Source: CAYONZ01 sp964405465 (lineage in GTDB: Bacteria; Bdellovibrionota; Bdellovibrionia; Bdellovibrionales; JAMPXM01). From it: a stretch of 64,000 bases of DNA. Location of the stretch: positions 1 to 64,000 of the forward strand of contig CAYONZ010000019.1 in assembly GCA_964405465.1 (NCBI GenBank), in the 5' to 3' direction. Below are positions 51,001 through 58,382 of the stretch, piece by piece. A program made the position numbers and the translations under genes. Numbering within the stretch: the stretch's first letter is position 1; the number at the start of each line of letters is the position of its first letter. The notes under the pieces were generated by a model, which saw nothing but the letters and a program-made list of their open reading frames with translations, was not told the origin of the DNA and did not search any database.

Positions 51001-51107
51001 ACCCTGAAGACAAAGTGTCGAAACTCTATATTCATCGATGTGAATATTTCATTTCTGAACCACCACCACAGGATTGGGATGGAGTCATTGAAATGAAAGA
51101 AAAGTGA
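48090..51107 (+). CDS. CHASE2-domain class III adenylate cyclase with C-terminal TPR-like tail
   Basis: A 1005-residue transmembrane sensor. After an N-terminal helix, the CHASE2 periplasmic domain begins IAILTIDEKAVEQEGRWPWPR and resumes at LDPDGTIRHSRLIARRG; between them about residues 185-420 are an insertion not usual for CHASE2. Three membrane helices (about 638-705) lead to a class III cyclase: metal Asp in FFSDVRGFTTI (about 752) and in KYMGDAIMAFFG, with adenine-type Lys in GTLDKYMGD and Asp in NYTVMGDNVNLGSRLEG, plus the transition-state Asn and Arg. So it should make cAMP. A tail of about 60 residues has one TPR-like repeat. A ligand is unknown. lptD follows by 84 bases. Confidence 0.92.
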   Translation: MNSKRFIKIARALISPFSLGTFVTIVMTIICFKYYMEFGEGHTSRSTFYGILRQLHDKSTDFRMKDRGPKQPNNRIAILTIDEKAVEQEGRWPWPRNKTALTVEKTLGYGAKIIAFDMIFSEEEKSSSLPALLKLKEQFANQLVLAPQIDQTLKAEIDNAQLDRAFSETIKKNADHLVLGSFFEEFEDQTDPPTRDLCRDPLFKRSPAYKYWNNEQINITVIDSKEMRLPDQWNEHLTQYFTKLELSEVDSWFTANPEKLKNAENAIKGLGLEVDSSLVPIFTYAWLSADLENLTSQLAQGAPPTEQLKTQISKLPDTLSKVIDNKDQITLAIAMRSKPEAYCHRFLSIEDELLNENAYTNFWGESESFKDWSIAAKWSDFSQADSHAKTLTLDQYIGYLQHKTLENPVLEIAKWVLNIPLFRNVTKHSGYFNAQLDPDGTIRHSRLIARRGNSYMPSIAFKSFLIDKGFSTNIKVDGESVAEEDQKSKAVTSFEVLNENGDPVMKIPVDGQGRVSINYHGGKEMFPHISAADVLSDKPTAEITQTIFNDKKNKWESTTLTIDKKDFLKDKILFFGATATGIYDLRVTPFEENFPGVETHANVLANLFAEYDLAINPKKPPFGLPLMKENLAEHIFMPLILFVVGIALSFLFSHTGSIPGLLITGGALFCVYLIDRFILFEHGTLVVVLFPITLICLLFVTLSFYKYFTEERKKRELKGTFEKYVSPAIVQEVLADPSNIELGGRKMEMSVFFSDVRGFTTISEKLDPRALSDLLNSYLTPMTELVFANKGTLDKYMGDAIMAFFGAPIASHDHAENACRCALQHITKLKELQQQYRSQGLPEIDIGIGINTGEMSVGNMGSQTVRNYTVMGDNVNLGSRLEGINKQYGTRIIISEFTQAAIQDKFITREIDWVKVKGKLKPVRIFELMAEKSVEPKVQEMLKHYNQGFQLYHERKFDFAIKEFEAALAANPEDKVSKLYIHRCEYFISEPPPQDWDGVIEMKEK

Positions 51108-51191
51108 TTCAAACAAAACCGCGACAAGCCGCAAAAACTAATTCGAATCGAGTTTGCATCTAGATCAGTTCAAATCTACCATGATTTCTAG

Positions 51192-53651
51192 ATGCTGCAG
51201 CTTGTACGACCATTTAAATTTAAACCTCGGTGCTTTTTTTATACAGGGGTTCTGTTTTTTGATTTTTTCAAAAGATTAGTTCACCCAGTGAGCTCTAGAC
51301 AAAAAGTTGTCGCTAGCATATTAGCGCATGTTCTTCTTGGTGTTTCTTGCCAATTGCTAACTAACAATGCGCTTTCCGCCACAGCAAAGATTAAGTCCTC
51401 CAGCGGCAATACCGTACTTGTAGATTTCGATACGCTTGATCGCGACAACAACAAAAAAACTGTTGAACTAAAAGGCAATGTACACGTGTTATTCGAACAA
51501 GAATCCTTGAGCTGCGAACATGCCATTATCAATTATGAGAAAGAAACTCTCGACGTTTTTGGCCATTTCTCTCTCGCCTCCCCACAAAGCTATGTCGAAG
51601 GGGACGAAGCCCATATTAACTACAAGCTCAACACAGGCATAATCTCGAATGGCTATATTCAAAGCGGGCAGATTCTCCTTGAAGGGCGAATTATAGAAAA
51701 ATTAGGTCGAGATAAGTACGAAGCAAAAACCGCCTATTTCACCACATGCACCACCTGTCCTCCGGCTTGGAATTTCACTGGATCCAAAATTTCAGCTGAA
51801 CTCGGCGGCTATGCTCACATAAAGAATCCAATTTTGGGGTTTGCTGAATTTCCAGTATTATGGCTCCCCTATTTGATCGTTCCACTCAAAAGTCAGAGAC
51901 AATCGGGCTTGCTTGTTCCATCATTTAGCGTTTACGGAGATTATAAACAAACCTTTCAGTTCAAGTACTTCTGGGCAATCTCTGACAGCCAAGATCTCAC
52001 AACCACGCTGACAACATACAAAAAAGGAGGAGAAAAGCTCTCTCTCGACTATCTTTTCTACCTCAACCAAACAAGCATTGGCCACTTGCAAGCTGGTACA
52101 ATTCAAGATCGACTTTTTGCAAATTCCGAACAGTATAGCGCTTCTGGAGGAGATCACCCTCATTTCAATCGATGGTTCCTCACATACGATCATTTCTATG
52201 AGTTGCCCGAAGGCTTTGTTCAAACAGCAAAGCTTAACCTCATCAGTGACCTACTCTATCCAAAAGACTTTGCATCAGATATGACTGGGGTTGGAGATCC
52301 TGCACTTGAAAATCGCCTCACACTTCATCGCAACTCCGAAAAATCACATGTTAGTTTCGACACAGATTACTACATCGACCTGTTGAAACAGAACGTATTG
52401 AGTGGCAACCAAGGTGCCGTTCACAGGTTTCCAGAAATCCGCTATTCAGTTTCGGAAACAAAGATTGCAGACTCCCCACTCCTTTTTCAACTCGACACAA
52501 ATTACGTCAATTTCGCAAGGGAAAGTCTAGCCTATGACAAAGTCACTGTGGTGGATTCAACCCGTACGATTGTCACAAATCCTAGCGCCACCGATAACAC
52601 TGCATTTAATCCCTCCTCAGGAGACATCATCCGCAGTGGTCAAAGAATCGACCTTCAACCTAAACTTTCACTTCCCATTCGTGTGGGAGATTATTTTGAT
52701 ATTCTGCCAAGTCTAACTTATCGCCACACCCAATACTATTTTAACGTCAATTCAATCAGTGGAGACTTTGATTCAGCTCCGACTCGCCAATTCCTATTGG
52801 GAGAAATCTCCAATAGAACTCAGTTTTCTGCCATCTATAATTCTGAAGACAACTTAACAAAATACAAACATGAAATCGAACCTGAAATCGCATTCTCTAC
52901 TGTCCCCTGGTTTTACCACACCCGTTCCTCATTTTTCGGAGAAGACGCAACGGTTCCGTCATTTAAAAAAGAAGAGCCTATTGGCGACGATGATTTTCGC
53001 GGAACTCGAGGAATACAGTTTGACTACCACGATCGCATTTTAAGCCGCAACGTCATCACCTATACACTGAACAACAAACTCATTCGCAAAACAATCACAG
53101 ACAATCGCGCTAGCTACAAACAAATTGCCCAGGTAAAGCTCTCTCAATCCTACGACCTCAGCGAAGCAAACCGGGAACGAGGTGAACAAAAAAACCTTCC
53201 GTGGTCTGACATCGCACTTCTGACAGACCTTCGTTTAGATTACTTCGAAACAAACACTCTCTTGCAGTACTATCCCTATCACAACGTCATCAACACTGAT
53301 TCTCGAGTCAAATTTATTTCGGCGCGAGGAAATTATCTCCAATTAGAATTCAGCCAAAAATACGTGATCACCGAAGATCTCTCCAAGGCCACACAGGAGA
53401 AGCCCTCGCAAACAATTAAATTTTCTGGTGGTATGAGCTCTCAATTTGTTGACCTCAAGGGCTCTGTTGAGTTTTCTCCAGAAAGCTACTCCCCAATTCT
53501 CCTTAAGGTGAGACAGTGGGAAGCTTATTTCAGCATAAAACCTCCTGGAGACTGCTGGGGCCTCAAAGTCGCAATTCAACAGACGATTGGCAATGCGCCG
53601 ACACAAACATTTGAACCTGCCTTTAATTTCAATTCTGAATATAAATTTTAG
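51192..53651 (+). CDS. lptD: LPS-assembly protein LptD (OstA)
   Basis: An 819-residue outer-membrane protein that, with LptE, inserts lipopolysaccharide into the outer leaflet. After a basic start and hydrophobic stretch (VVASILAHVLLGVSC, probable signal), the OstA-like jellyroll appears as strands in NKKTVELKGNVHVLFEQESLS to EGDEAHINYKLNTG; the long C-terminal barrel includes FPVLWLPYLIVPLKSQRQSG and ends with CWGLKVAIQ and YKF. Cysteines occur in TTCTTCPPAW and PPGDCWGL, suitable for disulfides. Length is close to E. coli LptD (784). Its position after the cyclase gene suggests joint transcription only. Confidence 0.92.
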   Translation: MLQLVRPFKFKPRCFFYTGVLFFDFFKRLVHPVSSRQKVVASILAHVLLGVSCQLLTNNALSATAKIKSSSGNTVLVDFDTLDRDNNKKTVELKGNVHVLFEQESLSCEHAIINYEKETLDVFGHFSLASPQSYVEGDEAHINYKLNTGIISNGYIQSGQILLEGRIIEKLGRDKYEAKTAYFTTCTTCPPAWNFTGSKISAELGGYAHIKNPILGFAEFPVLWLPYLIVPLKSQRQSGLLVPSFSVYGDYKQTFQFKYFWAISDSQDLTTTLTTYKKGGEKLSLDYLFYLNQTSIGHLQAGTIQDRLFANSEQYSASGGDHPHFNRWFLTYDHFYELPEGFVQTAKLNLISDLLYPKDFASDMTGVGDPALENRLTLHRNSEKSHVSFDTDYYIDLLKQNVLSGNQGAVHRFPEIRYSVSETKIADSPLLFQLDTNYVNFARESLAYDKVTVVDSTRTIVTNPSATDNTAFNPSSGDIIRSGQRIDLQPKLSLPIRVGDYFDILPSLTYRHTQYYFNVNSISGDFDSAPTRQFLLGEISNRTQFSAIYNSEDNLTKYKHEIEPEIAFSTVPWFYHTRSSFFGEDATVPSFKKEEPIGDDDFRGTRGIQFDYHDRILSRNVITYTLNNKLIRKTITDNRASYKQIAQVKLSQSYDLSEANRERGEQKNLPWSDIALLTDLRLDYFETNTLLQYYPYHNVINTDSRVKFISARGNYLQLEFSQKYVITEDLSKATQEKPSQTIKFSGGMSSQFVDLKGSVEFSPESYSPILLKVRQWEAYFSIKPPGDCWGLKVAIQQTIGNAPTQTFEPAFNFNSEYKF

Positions 53652-54139
53652 TTCAATCTGCTATTCGCGCTGGACCTCATTTGGCTGGCCTACTAGGCAT
53701 AAACATTGAATCGATTCGTGCGTTACTCGTTATCGAAATGGCACTGCCACTTCTCCTTTTGCTTCTCAGACCTTTGCCTTAAATCTATTCGCGCAACCCA
53801 TGATATACGACCAAATGAAAGCCAACCCGACACAAAATCGACAAAGCTTTTCCAAATCATGCGAGCAATGGAATGGAGTGCAATTCAAGTCAGATCAATT
53901 GCTCACCTTCAAACACACTTCGAGTGCGTTTGAAGGTGAGATCCAAAAATATTTTCTCTAGGTATTTGCGCTATGTTCGCGACTGTTTTGAGCATGCGGA
54001 GTTGGCCACCCCATACAAACAACCATCAATTACAGAATAAAAACACAGACACAAGAGGCACTGAAGTGTTCGCGAGAAACAAAAAATATTCCAATGAATT
54101 AAATACAGCTACCGCTATACTGTTCAGCCAAGCTTCCGA
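53652..54139. other. Gene-poor 488-base gap between convergent lptD and a small membrane gene
   Basis: No frame here has a convincing start, ribosome binding site or family motif; the longest plus frame (53706-53933) lacks support. The region contains a long hairpin at 53902-53940 and an inverted repeat GAGCAAT/ATTGCTC flanking it on the left. A small RNA or an unrecognised terminator structure is possible. Confidence 0.5.
53902..53940. repeat. 18-bp inverted repeat, one mismatch, 3-base loop
   Basis: CTCACCTTCAAACACACT (53902-53919) and AGTGCGTTTGAAGGTGAG (53923-53940) are inverted copies differing at one base, with a loop of TCG. It could be a bidirectional structural terminator (no T tract follows on the plus strand) or part of a small RNA. 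Confidence 0.75.
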
Positions 54140-54523
54140 TTAAAACTCTAAGACACTATACCTTCCCACGGCACCCACAATTCGAAAGTCAGATTCAGAA
54201 ATAACTGGTTCGAATTCAAAATGCGTCGGTATTTTAACAGAGGCCGTGGAATCCTCATCAGGAATTCCGTAAACAACATACAAACCAAGCAGAATACCTG
54301 CATACAACCCAATGGAAGCACCACGTGCAACCTTGTTTAAATTTTCCCCTGGTCGATCTGAAAACGCGAGTGTTGCGGCTCCAACCAGTGTACCGGCCAA
54401 CACACCATAGCTGCAACTCATAATGAATTCTTTCATTGGTTCGGCTTTAGCCTCAACGCTTGAAAAAAACAAAACCGCAATCAAAATAAAACTCAACGGA
54501 GCCCTGAACCTATCTCGCTTCAT
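54140..54523 (-). CDS. Small exported membrane protein, unknown
   Basis: A 127-residue protein with signal peptide (FILIAVLFFSSVEAKA, cleavage near AKA) and two hydrophobic stretches with small residues, SYGVLAGTLVGAATLAF and GASIGLYAGILLGLYVVYG, resembling glycine-zipper pairs; the C-terminal part is polar and acidic. It ends FEFEPVISESDF and a basic strand. No family recognised. It is the last gene of the minus-strand translation run, 38 bases after yraN. Location is probably the inner or outer membrane with the tail in the periplasm. Confidence 0.65.
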   Translation of the reverse strand: MKRDRFRAPLSFILIAVLFFSSVEAKAEPMKEFIMSCSYGVLAGTLVGAATLAFSDRPGENLNKVARGASIGLYAGILLGLYVVYGIPDEDSTASVKIPTHFEFEPVISESDFRIVGAVGRYSVLEF

Positions 54524-54561
54524 AGAATAAGTGTTTCGAGAACCCTCCTAGATGTCAACGC

Positions 54562-54927
54562 CTACCTACAGAGATCAGCAAACTCCAACAGTTCTGCTAC
54601 CCTTTTTCGATCGACGACGGCCACCCGAAAGCAAACATCCCAATTCACCGGAGTCCGCGCCCTGATAGCCACAAAAGCTCGCTGTAGACGGGCCATTTGC
54701 GAAACAGAGAGAAGTCTACCTCCCCACCGACTTTTGACCTCGACAATGAGAACCTCATTTCTGGAAGGATGAGCCATCACAAGATCCACCTCAGCCCATG
54801 GAGTGAGCCAGTGATGCCTCAGCAAATAGTAACCTTTCTCAGCAAAAAATTGAGCAACGACAAACTCATTATTCTGCCCGCGAAGAATTGTCGAACCCTT
54901 GTGGTGGCCAGTACTCCCGAACCCCAC
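54562..54927 (-). CDS. yraN: YraN/UPF0102-family nuclease-fold protein
   Basis: A protein of 121 residues from GTG 54927, a usual YraN length (about 120-130). The family block begins GQNNEFVVAQFFAEKGYYLL and includes WAEVDLVM and LIVEVKSRWGG, a restriction-endonuclease-like core with E-x-D and E-x-K residues. Function is unsettled; the fold suggests DNA or RNA binding. The frame is open upstream to 55035, deep inside rnhB, but those starts would overlap rnhB by 107 or 167 bases; GTG 54927 overlaps it by 59. An in-frame ATG at 54975 is the next alternative. Its placement after rnhB is common. Confidence 0.8.
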   Translation of the reverse strand: MGFGSTGHHKGSTILRGQNNEFVVAQFFAEKGYYLLRHHWLTPWAEVDLVMAHPSRNEVLIVEVKSRWGGRLLSVSQMARLQRAFVAIRARTPVNWDVCFRVAVVDRKRVAELLEFADLCR

Positions 54928-55498
54928 CAAAGGTTCTTCTGTGTATGGGGCTAGGCCCCTTGATTTGAATTGCATGGCGATGCTCTGCAGAGGCGTACCC
55001 TTTATGTTTCTCAAATCCGTAATCAGGGTATTCAAGTGCTAAATCCTTCATATATTGATCACGAGCTACCTTAGCAAGAATTGAAGCTGCTCCAATCGGA
55101 CTAGCCCTAAGATCCCCTTTCACAAGCGCTATCTGCTTAAAGCCCGCCAACTTTGGAATCAGCTGATTGCCGTCAACAAGAACCATTCCACTTTCGACTC
55201 CAAGTCCTTCTATCGCCCGCCGCATCGCAAGAAAAGTTGCCTGCAAAATGTTTAGCTCTGCAATTTCTTCTAACGATGCAATTCCAATACAATGCCTTGA
55301 ATGCATTTTTATTTGTTTAGAAATGGCTTCACGCCGAGAGGCGGACAGTAACTTTGAATCGGTAATCTGAGAGTCGTCAAACGAAGGATCAAGAATCACA
55401 GCAGCAGCATACACATCTCCTGCTAAGCAGCCTCTCCCGACCTCATCAACCCCAATGATAGGAAATTCGTCAAGTTCACGCCATAAAAAAGGCAACAT
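54869..55498 (-). CDS. rnhB: Ribonuclease HII
   Basis: A 209-residue enzyme that cuts RNA in RNA-DNA hybrids and starts ribonucleotide excision repair. The catalytic acidic residues are in IIGVDEVGRGCLAG (Asp and Glu) and in ITDSKLLS, with ILVDGNQL-like MVLVDGNQ and ASILAKVARDQ following; the C-terminal GPSPIHRRTF is standard. ATG 55498 is chosen, with AAGGG before it; a GTG at 55534 in the same frame has no binding site. The 3' end overlaps the yraN frame. It follows rplS by 44 bases in the translation run. Confidence 0.93.
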   Translation of the reverse strand: MLPFLWRELDEFPIIGVDEVGRGCLAGDVYAAAVILDPSFDDSQITDSKLLSASRREAISKQIKMHSRHCIGIASLEEIAELNILQATFLAMRRAIEGLGVESGMVLVDGNQLIPKLAGFKQIALVKGDLRASPIGAASILAKVARDQYMKDLALEYPDYGFEKHKGYASAEHRHAIQIKGPSPIHRRTFGGVREYWPPQGFDNSSRAE

Positions 55499-55542
55499 GC
55501 AGTTGCCCTTTTTATCTTTAACTTTTGAACTCACTTGCTAAA

Positions 55543-55932
55543 CTAGGCCTGTGGCGCTTCAGCTGCTGCAGAAGTACCAACCAACTCTGATGTAATGTTA
55601 GCAGCCTTACCCTTAAGATCTCGAAGATAATAAAGTTTTGCTCTGCGAACCTTACCTCGTGAAATTAGCTCAACTCGGTCCAAGTTCGGATTTGCAAAAG
55701 GAAAAGTTCTCTCAACACCTACACCGCTTGAAATTTTTCGAACGGTGAACGATCGCGCAGCGCCTGAACCTTGTATCTTTAAAACGATACCACGGTACAA
55801 CTGAACACGCTCTTTCTCACCTTCTTTAACCTTCACATAAACACCAACGGTGTCCCCAGGTCTGAAAGCATCAAACTTCTTCATATTTTCAACAAGTTTA
55901 CCAATAGTTAGTGTGCGAACGATATCTGACAT
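55543..55932 (-). CDS. rplS: Ribosomal protein bL19
   Basis: A 129-residue large-subunit protein, of normal length, found at the 30S-50S interface. FRPGDTVGVYVKVKEGEKERVQ, GIVLKIQGSGAARSFTVRKISSGVGVERTFP and KLYYLRDLKGKAA are all conserved. AGGAGA lies five bases before the ATG. The alanine-rich extension after residue 110 (SELVGTSAAAEAPQA) is a lineage-specific tail. The gene lies after the RNA methyltransferase in the trmD operon, as in many proteobacteria where rplS closes rpsP-rimM-trmD-rplS. Confidence 0.98.
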   Translation of the reverse strand: MSDIVRTLTIGKLVENMKKFDAFRPGDTVGVYVKVKEGEKERVQLYRGIVLKIQGSGAARSFTVRKISSGVGVERTFPFANPNLDRVELISRGKVRRAKLYYLRDLKGKAANITSELVGTSAAAEAPQA

Positions 55933-55964
55933 GAAGTTCTCCTAAACTTAAAGTACCGTATCCG

Positions 55965-56522
55965 TTACCATGATCCCAGAAGTCGGTCAAGGCAGATACT
56001 TACCGCCGACCGAACCGAAAGGTGCCTATAATCGTGATTTGTTCCCCCTCGCATAGGCTCAAGAAGATGATCACATGACCTAAGAACCTCTTCAGTCATG
56101 CCAAAGCCCGTTCCAAACAATAAGAAAACACGCCCTTCTTCCTGAGAAATCTTTTTTCTTAGATCTTTAAATCCAAGACGCGTCATCCCAGATATTTCCC
56201 GCGCAGTCGTTCCAATCAGCAGAGTTGGGCCCCACTGGGCCAAGGCATCCTCGAGATTTGGGGCAACTTTTACCATATCCAACGCAGACTTCCGCATCGG
56301 ATTGTATCGAGCCCCCTCGCCCACCTGCCAATGCTCCAGCATTCGATGTACAAAAAGCTGCTGCTCCTCATGTGGATGAATCAGAAAATAATTTTTAACT
56401 CCATAGACCTTCGATGCTCTCGCAATATCGTGAACATCAAGGTTTGTAATATTTGTGGCTACGGTCAACCCTTGTCGATCACGTATTGGCCAGTGCAAAA
56501 GTCCCACGGCGATTTCCATCAT
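55965..56522 (-). CDS. SPOUT-type RNA methyltransferase (RNA_Me_trans family)
   Basis: A 185-residue protein of the SAM-dependent RNA methyltransferase family (PF09936-type), a SPOUT trefoil-knot fold. Key parts: LLHWPIRDRQGLTVATNITN, DIARASKVYGVKNYFLIHP, LLIGTTARE, and the knot loop RVFLLFGTGFGMTEEVL. The target nucleotide is not known to me. The gene occurs between trmD and rplS in several deltaproteobacterial-type genomes. Its ATG at 56522 overlaps the trmD stop by four bases, so coupling is likely. The last residues SVRSAVSICLDRL resemble the SAM-binding end of the fold. Confidence 0.85.
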   Translation of the reverse strand: MMEIAVGLLHWPIRDRQGLTVATNITNLDVHDIARASKVYGVKNYFLIHPHEEQQLFVHRMLEHWQVGEGARYNPMRKSALDMVKVAPNLEDALAQWGPTLLIGTTAREISGMTRLGFKDLRKKISQEEGRVFLLFGTGFGMTEEVLRSCDHLLEPMRGGTNHDYRHLSVRSAVSICLDRLLGSW

Positions 56523-57340
56523 AAAAAGCCCTCCAATGAATTTTGCAGGTCGCCCCTACTTCTGATTCCAGACACATGCATTTCTTGCTCTGAGAGACTC
56601 TGAAGCGTTTTTAGAGCATTTCTAATCAGACTGGTCGCTCGGCTACGATCCTCCTGAAATAATCTCTGCAAAAGATCCGGCCGATTTTGAGCAGTAAGCA
56701 ACACTCCCAAACTCTCTCTCCAAATTTGAATGGAACGGTGGTTTCCCCCAAGCAGTATCTCTGGCACCGACAATCCAGACCACACTGCCGGACGCGTAAA
56801 CTGTGGAGCCTCAAGAAGGCCCTCTGAAAAGCTTTCGTGTTGGCTCGATTCAGCATTACCTAGTACACTCGGAATAAACCTCGAAATCGAGTCAATCACC
56901 ACCATTGCAGCGAGCTCGCCGCCACTCAAAACATAATCCCCAATCGACAATTCTTCGAAGCCGTGGGACTCCAGAAACCTCTGATCCACCCCTCCATAAC
57001 GACCGCACAAGAGCACTAATTCTGGCATCAAACTCATCTCCCGAGCGACCGAGTCCGAAAATAATTTTCCACGAGGAGAAAGATAATATTTTTTTGACGA
57101 ATTCGAAAGAGTCGGCGAAATCGCTTTCATAACAGAGGCCAAGGGCTCCGCCATCATAAGCATCCCATCTCCCCCGCCAAAGGGTCTGTCGTCCACCTGT
57201 CGCCTTAGCCCTTCAACGTGCTCTCGCGGGTTGTAGACTTTAACTTTTATCGCTTGATTTTGAATTGCTCGCTCAAGAACCCCGGCGCTTCCTAACGAGG
57301 CCACAAACTCCGGAAAAATGCTGATGACATGAAAAACCAT
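56519..57340 (-). CDS. trmD: tRNA (guanine-N1)-methyltransferase
   Basis: A 273-residue SPOUT enzyme that methylates G37 of tRNAs reading CNN and some GGG codons and prevents frameshifting. VISIFPEFVASLGSAGVLERA, RPFGGGDGMLMM, LLCGRYGGVDQRF, SIGDYVLSGGELAAM and the C-terminal YR-poor helical domain beginning RFIPSVLGNAESS match TrmD. Length is close to E. coli TrmD (255). It overlaps the next gene by four bases. A weak hairpin precedes it (57360-57376). Confidence 0.97.
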   Translation of the reverse strand: MVFHVISIFPEFVASLGSAGVLERAIQNQAIKVKVYNPREHVEGLRRQVDDRPFGGGDGMLMMAEPLASVMKAISPTLSNSSKKYYLSPRGKLFSDSVAREMSLMPELVLLCGRYGGVDQRFLESHGFEELSIGDYVLSGGELAAMVVIDSISRFIPSVLGNAESSQHESFSEGLLEAPQFTRPAVWSGLSVPEILLGGNHRSIQIWRESLGVLLTAQNRPDLLQRLFQEDRSRATSLIRNALKTLQSLSEQEMHVSGIRSRGDLQNSLEGFL

Positions 57341-57359
57341 AACTCACTCTTCACAAAAA

Positions 57360-57376
57360 CAATTCACATCGAATTG
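57360..57376. terminator. Small AT-rich hairpin between rimM and trmD
   Basis: CAATTC (57360-57365) pairs with GAATTG (57371-57376). On the minus strand it is followed by TTTTTG and on the plus strand by a T7 run. With six mostly A-T pairs it is weak, so partial attenuation before trmD is the most that can be suggested. Confidence 0.4.
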
Positions 57377-57391
57377 AGTTTTTTTAAACTT

Positions 57392-57949
57392 TTACTCATC
57401 GACTTCAAGCGCATCCTCATTGAGATCATCACCTAAAAGGCCATCGGGTAGAACCATTTCAATAGACTTGTTGTCATAATCAATCACTTTAATAAAGTCC
57501 TGAACAAACGGAATTTCAAATTGAACTTTCTGACCAGGAATCTCCACAACCAGCAAATCTTGAGCGCCGTTGGAACTAAATCCGACAATATTAGCGACCA
57601 AGTTTTGTTTCAGAGCCTTCACCTGGAATCCGGCAACCTCATTCAGGTAGATCTCCTCGCCGGACTCAGACACAAGAAAACTCTCGGGAATCTCAAAAAA
57701 GAATCCTTTATATTTTTCAGCCTCAGTTCTATCTGCCAATTCATTGGTCAGCAGGAGCAATGCTCCCTTGTGAAGTCGTGCAGATTTCAGGGTAAGGACA
57801 GTGACGTCTGTTGAGTTTTCTGAACGTTTGATACGTATGGTTTGCAATTTCTTCAGCCATGCCGCTTCTTTTGCAAACAAAAGAACATTTAGCTCCCCCT
57901 TCAATCCATGCGCATCTTTAACTTTTCCAACAACTTTATATTTTTCCAA
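57392..57949 (-). CDS. rimM: Ribosome maturation factor RimM
   Basis: A 185-residue factor that binds S19 and matures the 30S 3' domain. YKVVGKVKDAHGLKGELNV starts the N-terminal RimM barrel, and the C-terminal PRC-barrel domain follows (IYLNEVAGFQVKALKQN, then VQFEIPFVQDFIKVIDYDN). I use TTG 57949, with AGGGGA four bases before it and length close to E. coli RimM (182). The longer frame starts at TTG 57988 inside the T run of an intrinsic terminator, which makes it unlikely. trmD follows after 51 bases. Confidence 0.85.
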   Translation of the reverse strand: MEKYKVVGKVKDAHGLKGELNVLLFAKEAAWLKKLQTIRIKRSENSTDVTVLTLKSARLHKGALLLLTNELADRTEAEKYKGFFFEIPESFLVSESGEEIYLNEVAGFQVKALKQNLVANIVGFSSNGAQDLLVVEIPGQKVQFEIPFVQDFIKVIDYDNKSIEMVLPDGLLGDDLNEDALEVDE

Positions 57950-57986
57950 CAAATCCCCTAAACTTCTTACCTTTTCTGACCGGTAC

Positions 57987-58017
57987 AAAAAAAAAGGTGC
58001 ACCCTAAAGCGCACCTT
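57987..58017 (-). terminator. Intrinsic terminator between khpA and rimM
   Basis: On the minus strand AAGGTGC (58017-58011) pairs with GCACCTT (58000-57994) and is followed by further T residues down to 57987, nine T in all. It falls between khpA and rimM, inside an operon, and may lower downstream transcription. Confidence 0.8.
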
Positions 58018-58042
58018 ACAAAAAACAATATATTCCTAACTA

Positions 58043-58294
58043 TTACTCTACGATTTCAAGAACACTACGCTTATGCAGCTTAGTACTAGCCGCATTCAGA
58101 ATTGTCCGCATCGACTTTGCAGTACGGCCCTGCTTCCCGATCACTTTACCAAGATCCTCTTTCGCAACCTTCAACTCAACAACTGTAGTCTGCTCACCTA
58201 CGACTTCATTCACATCGACCTGATCAGGGTTGTCGACTAACGATTTCGCCATGAACTCAACTAAATCTTTCAAACTTGTTGGACTGTAACTCAC
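58043..58294 (-). CDS. khpA: KH-domain RNA-binding protein KhpA (YlqC)
   Basis: An 83-residue protein made of one type II KH domain. DLGKVIGKQGRTAKSMRTIL holds the GxxG loop, here GKQG, that grips RNA. VVELKVAK starts the strand before it. Family members bind RNA with KhpB in Gram-positive bacteria and are widely encoded next to rpsP in bacteria, consistent with this position. Length is typical (about 80). The start at 58294 has no strong Shine-Dalgarno visible. Its transcript is followed by an intrinsic terminator. Confidence 0.92.
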   Translation of the reverse strand: MSYSPTSLKDLVEFMAKSLVDNPDQVDVNEVVGEQTTVVELKVAKEDLGKVIGKQGRTAKSMRTILNAASTKLHKRSVLEIVE

Positions 58295-58382
58295 TTGTAC
58301 CTCGCCTTCAGCTATACCTAAGTAAATAGTCTCAGTTTAAACGTCTCTTTTCAAGAGCAAACTACACAAGACTAAACTAATT

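Noticed and set aside
53706..53933. 75-residue plus-strand frame in the gap after lptD
   Set aside because: No ribosome binding site, signal, or motif; its end runs into the hairpin, so the region is better seen as noncoding.
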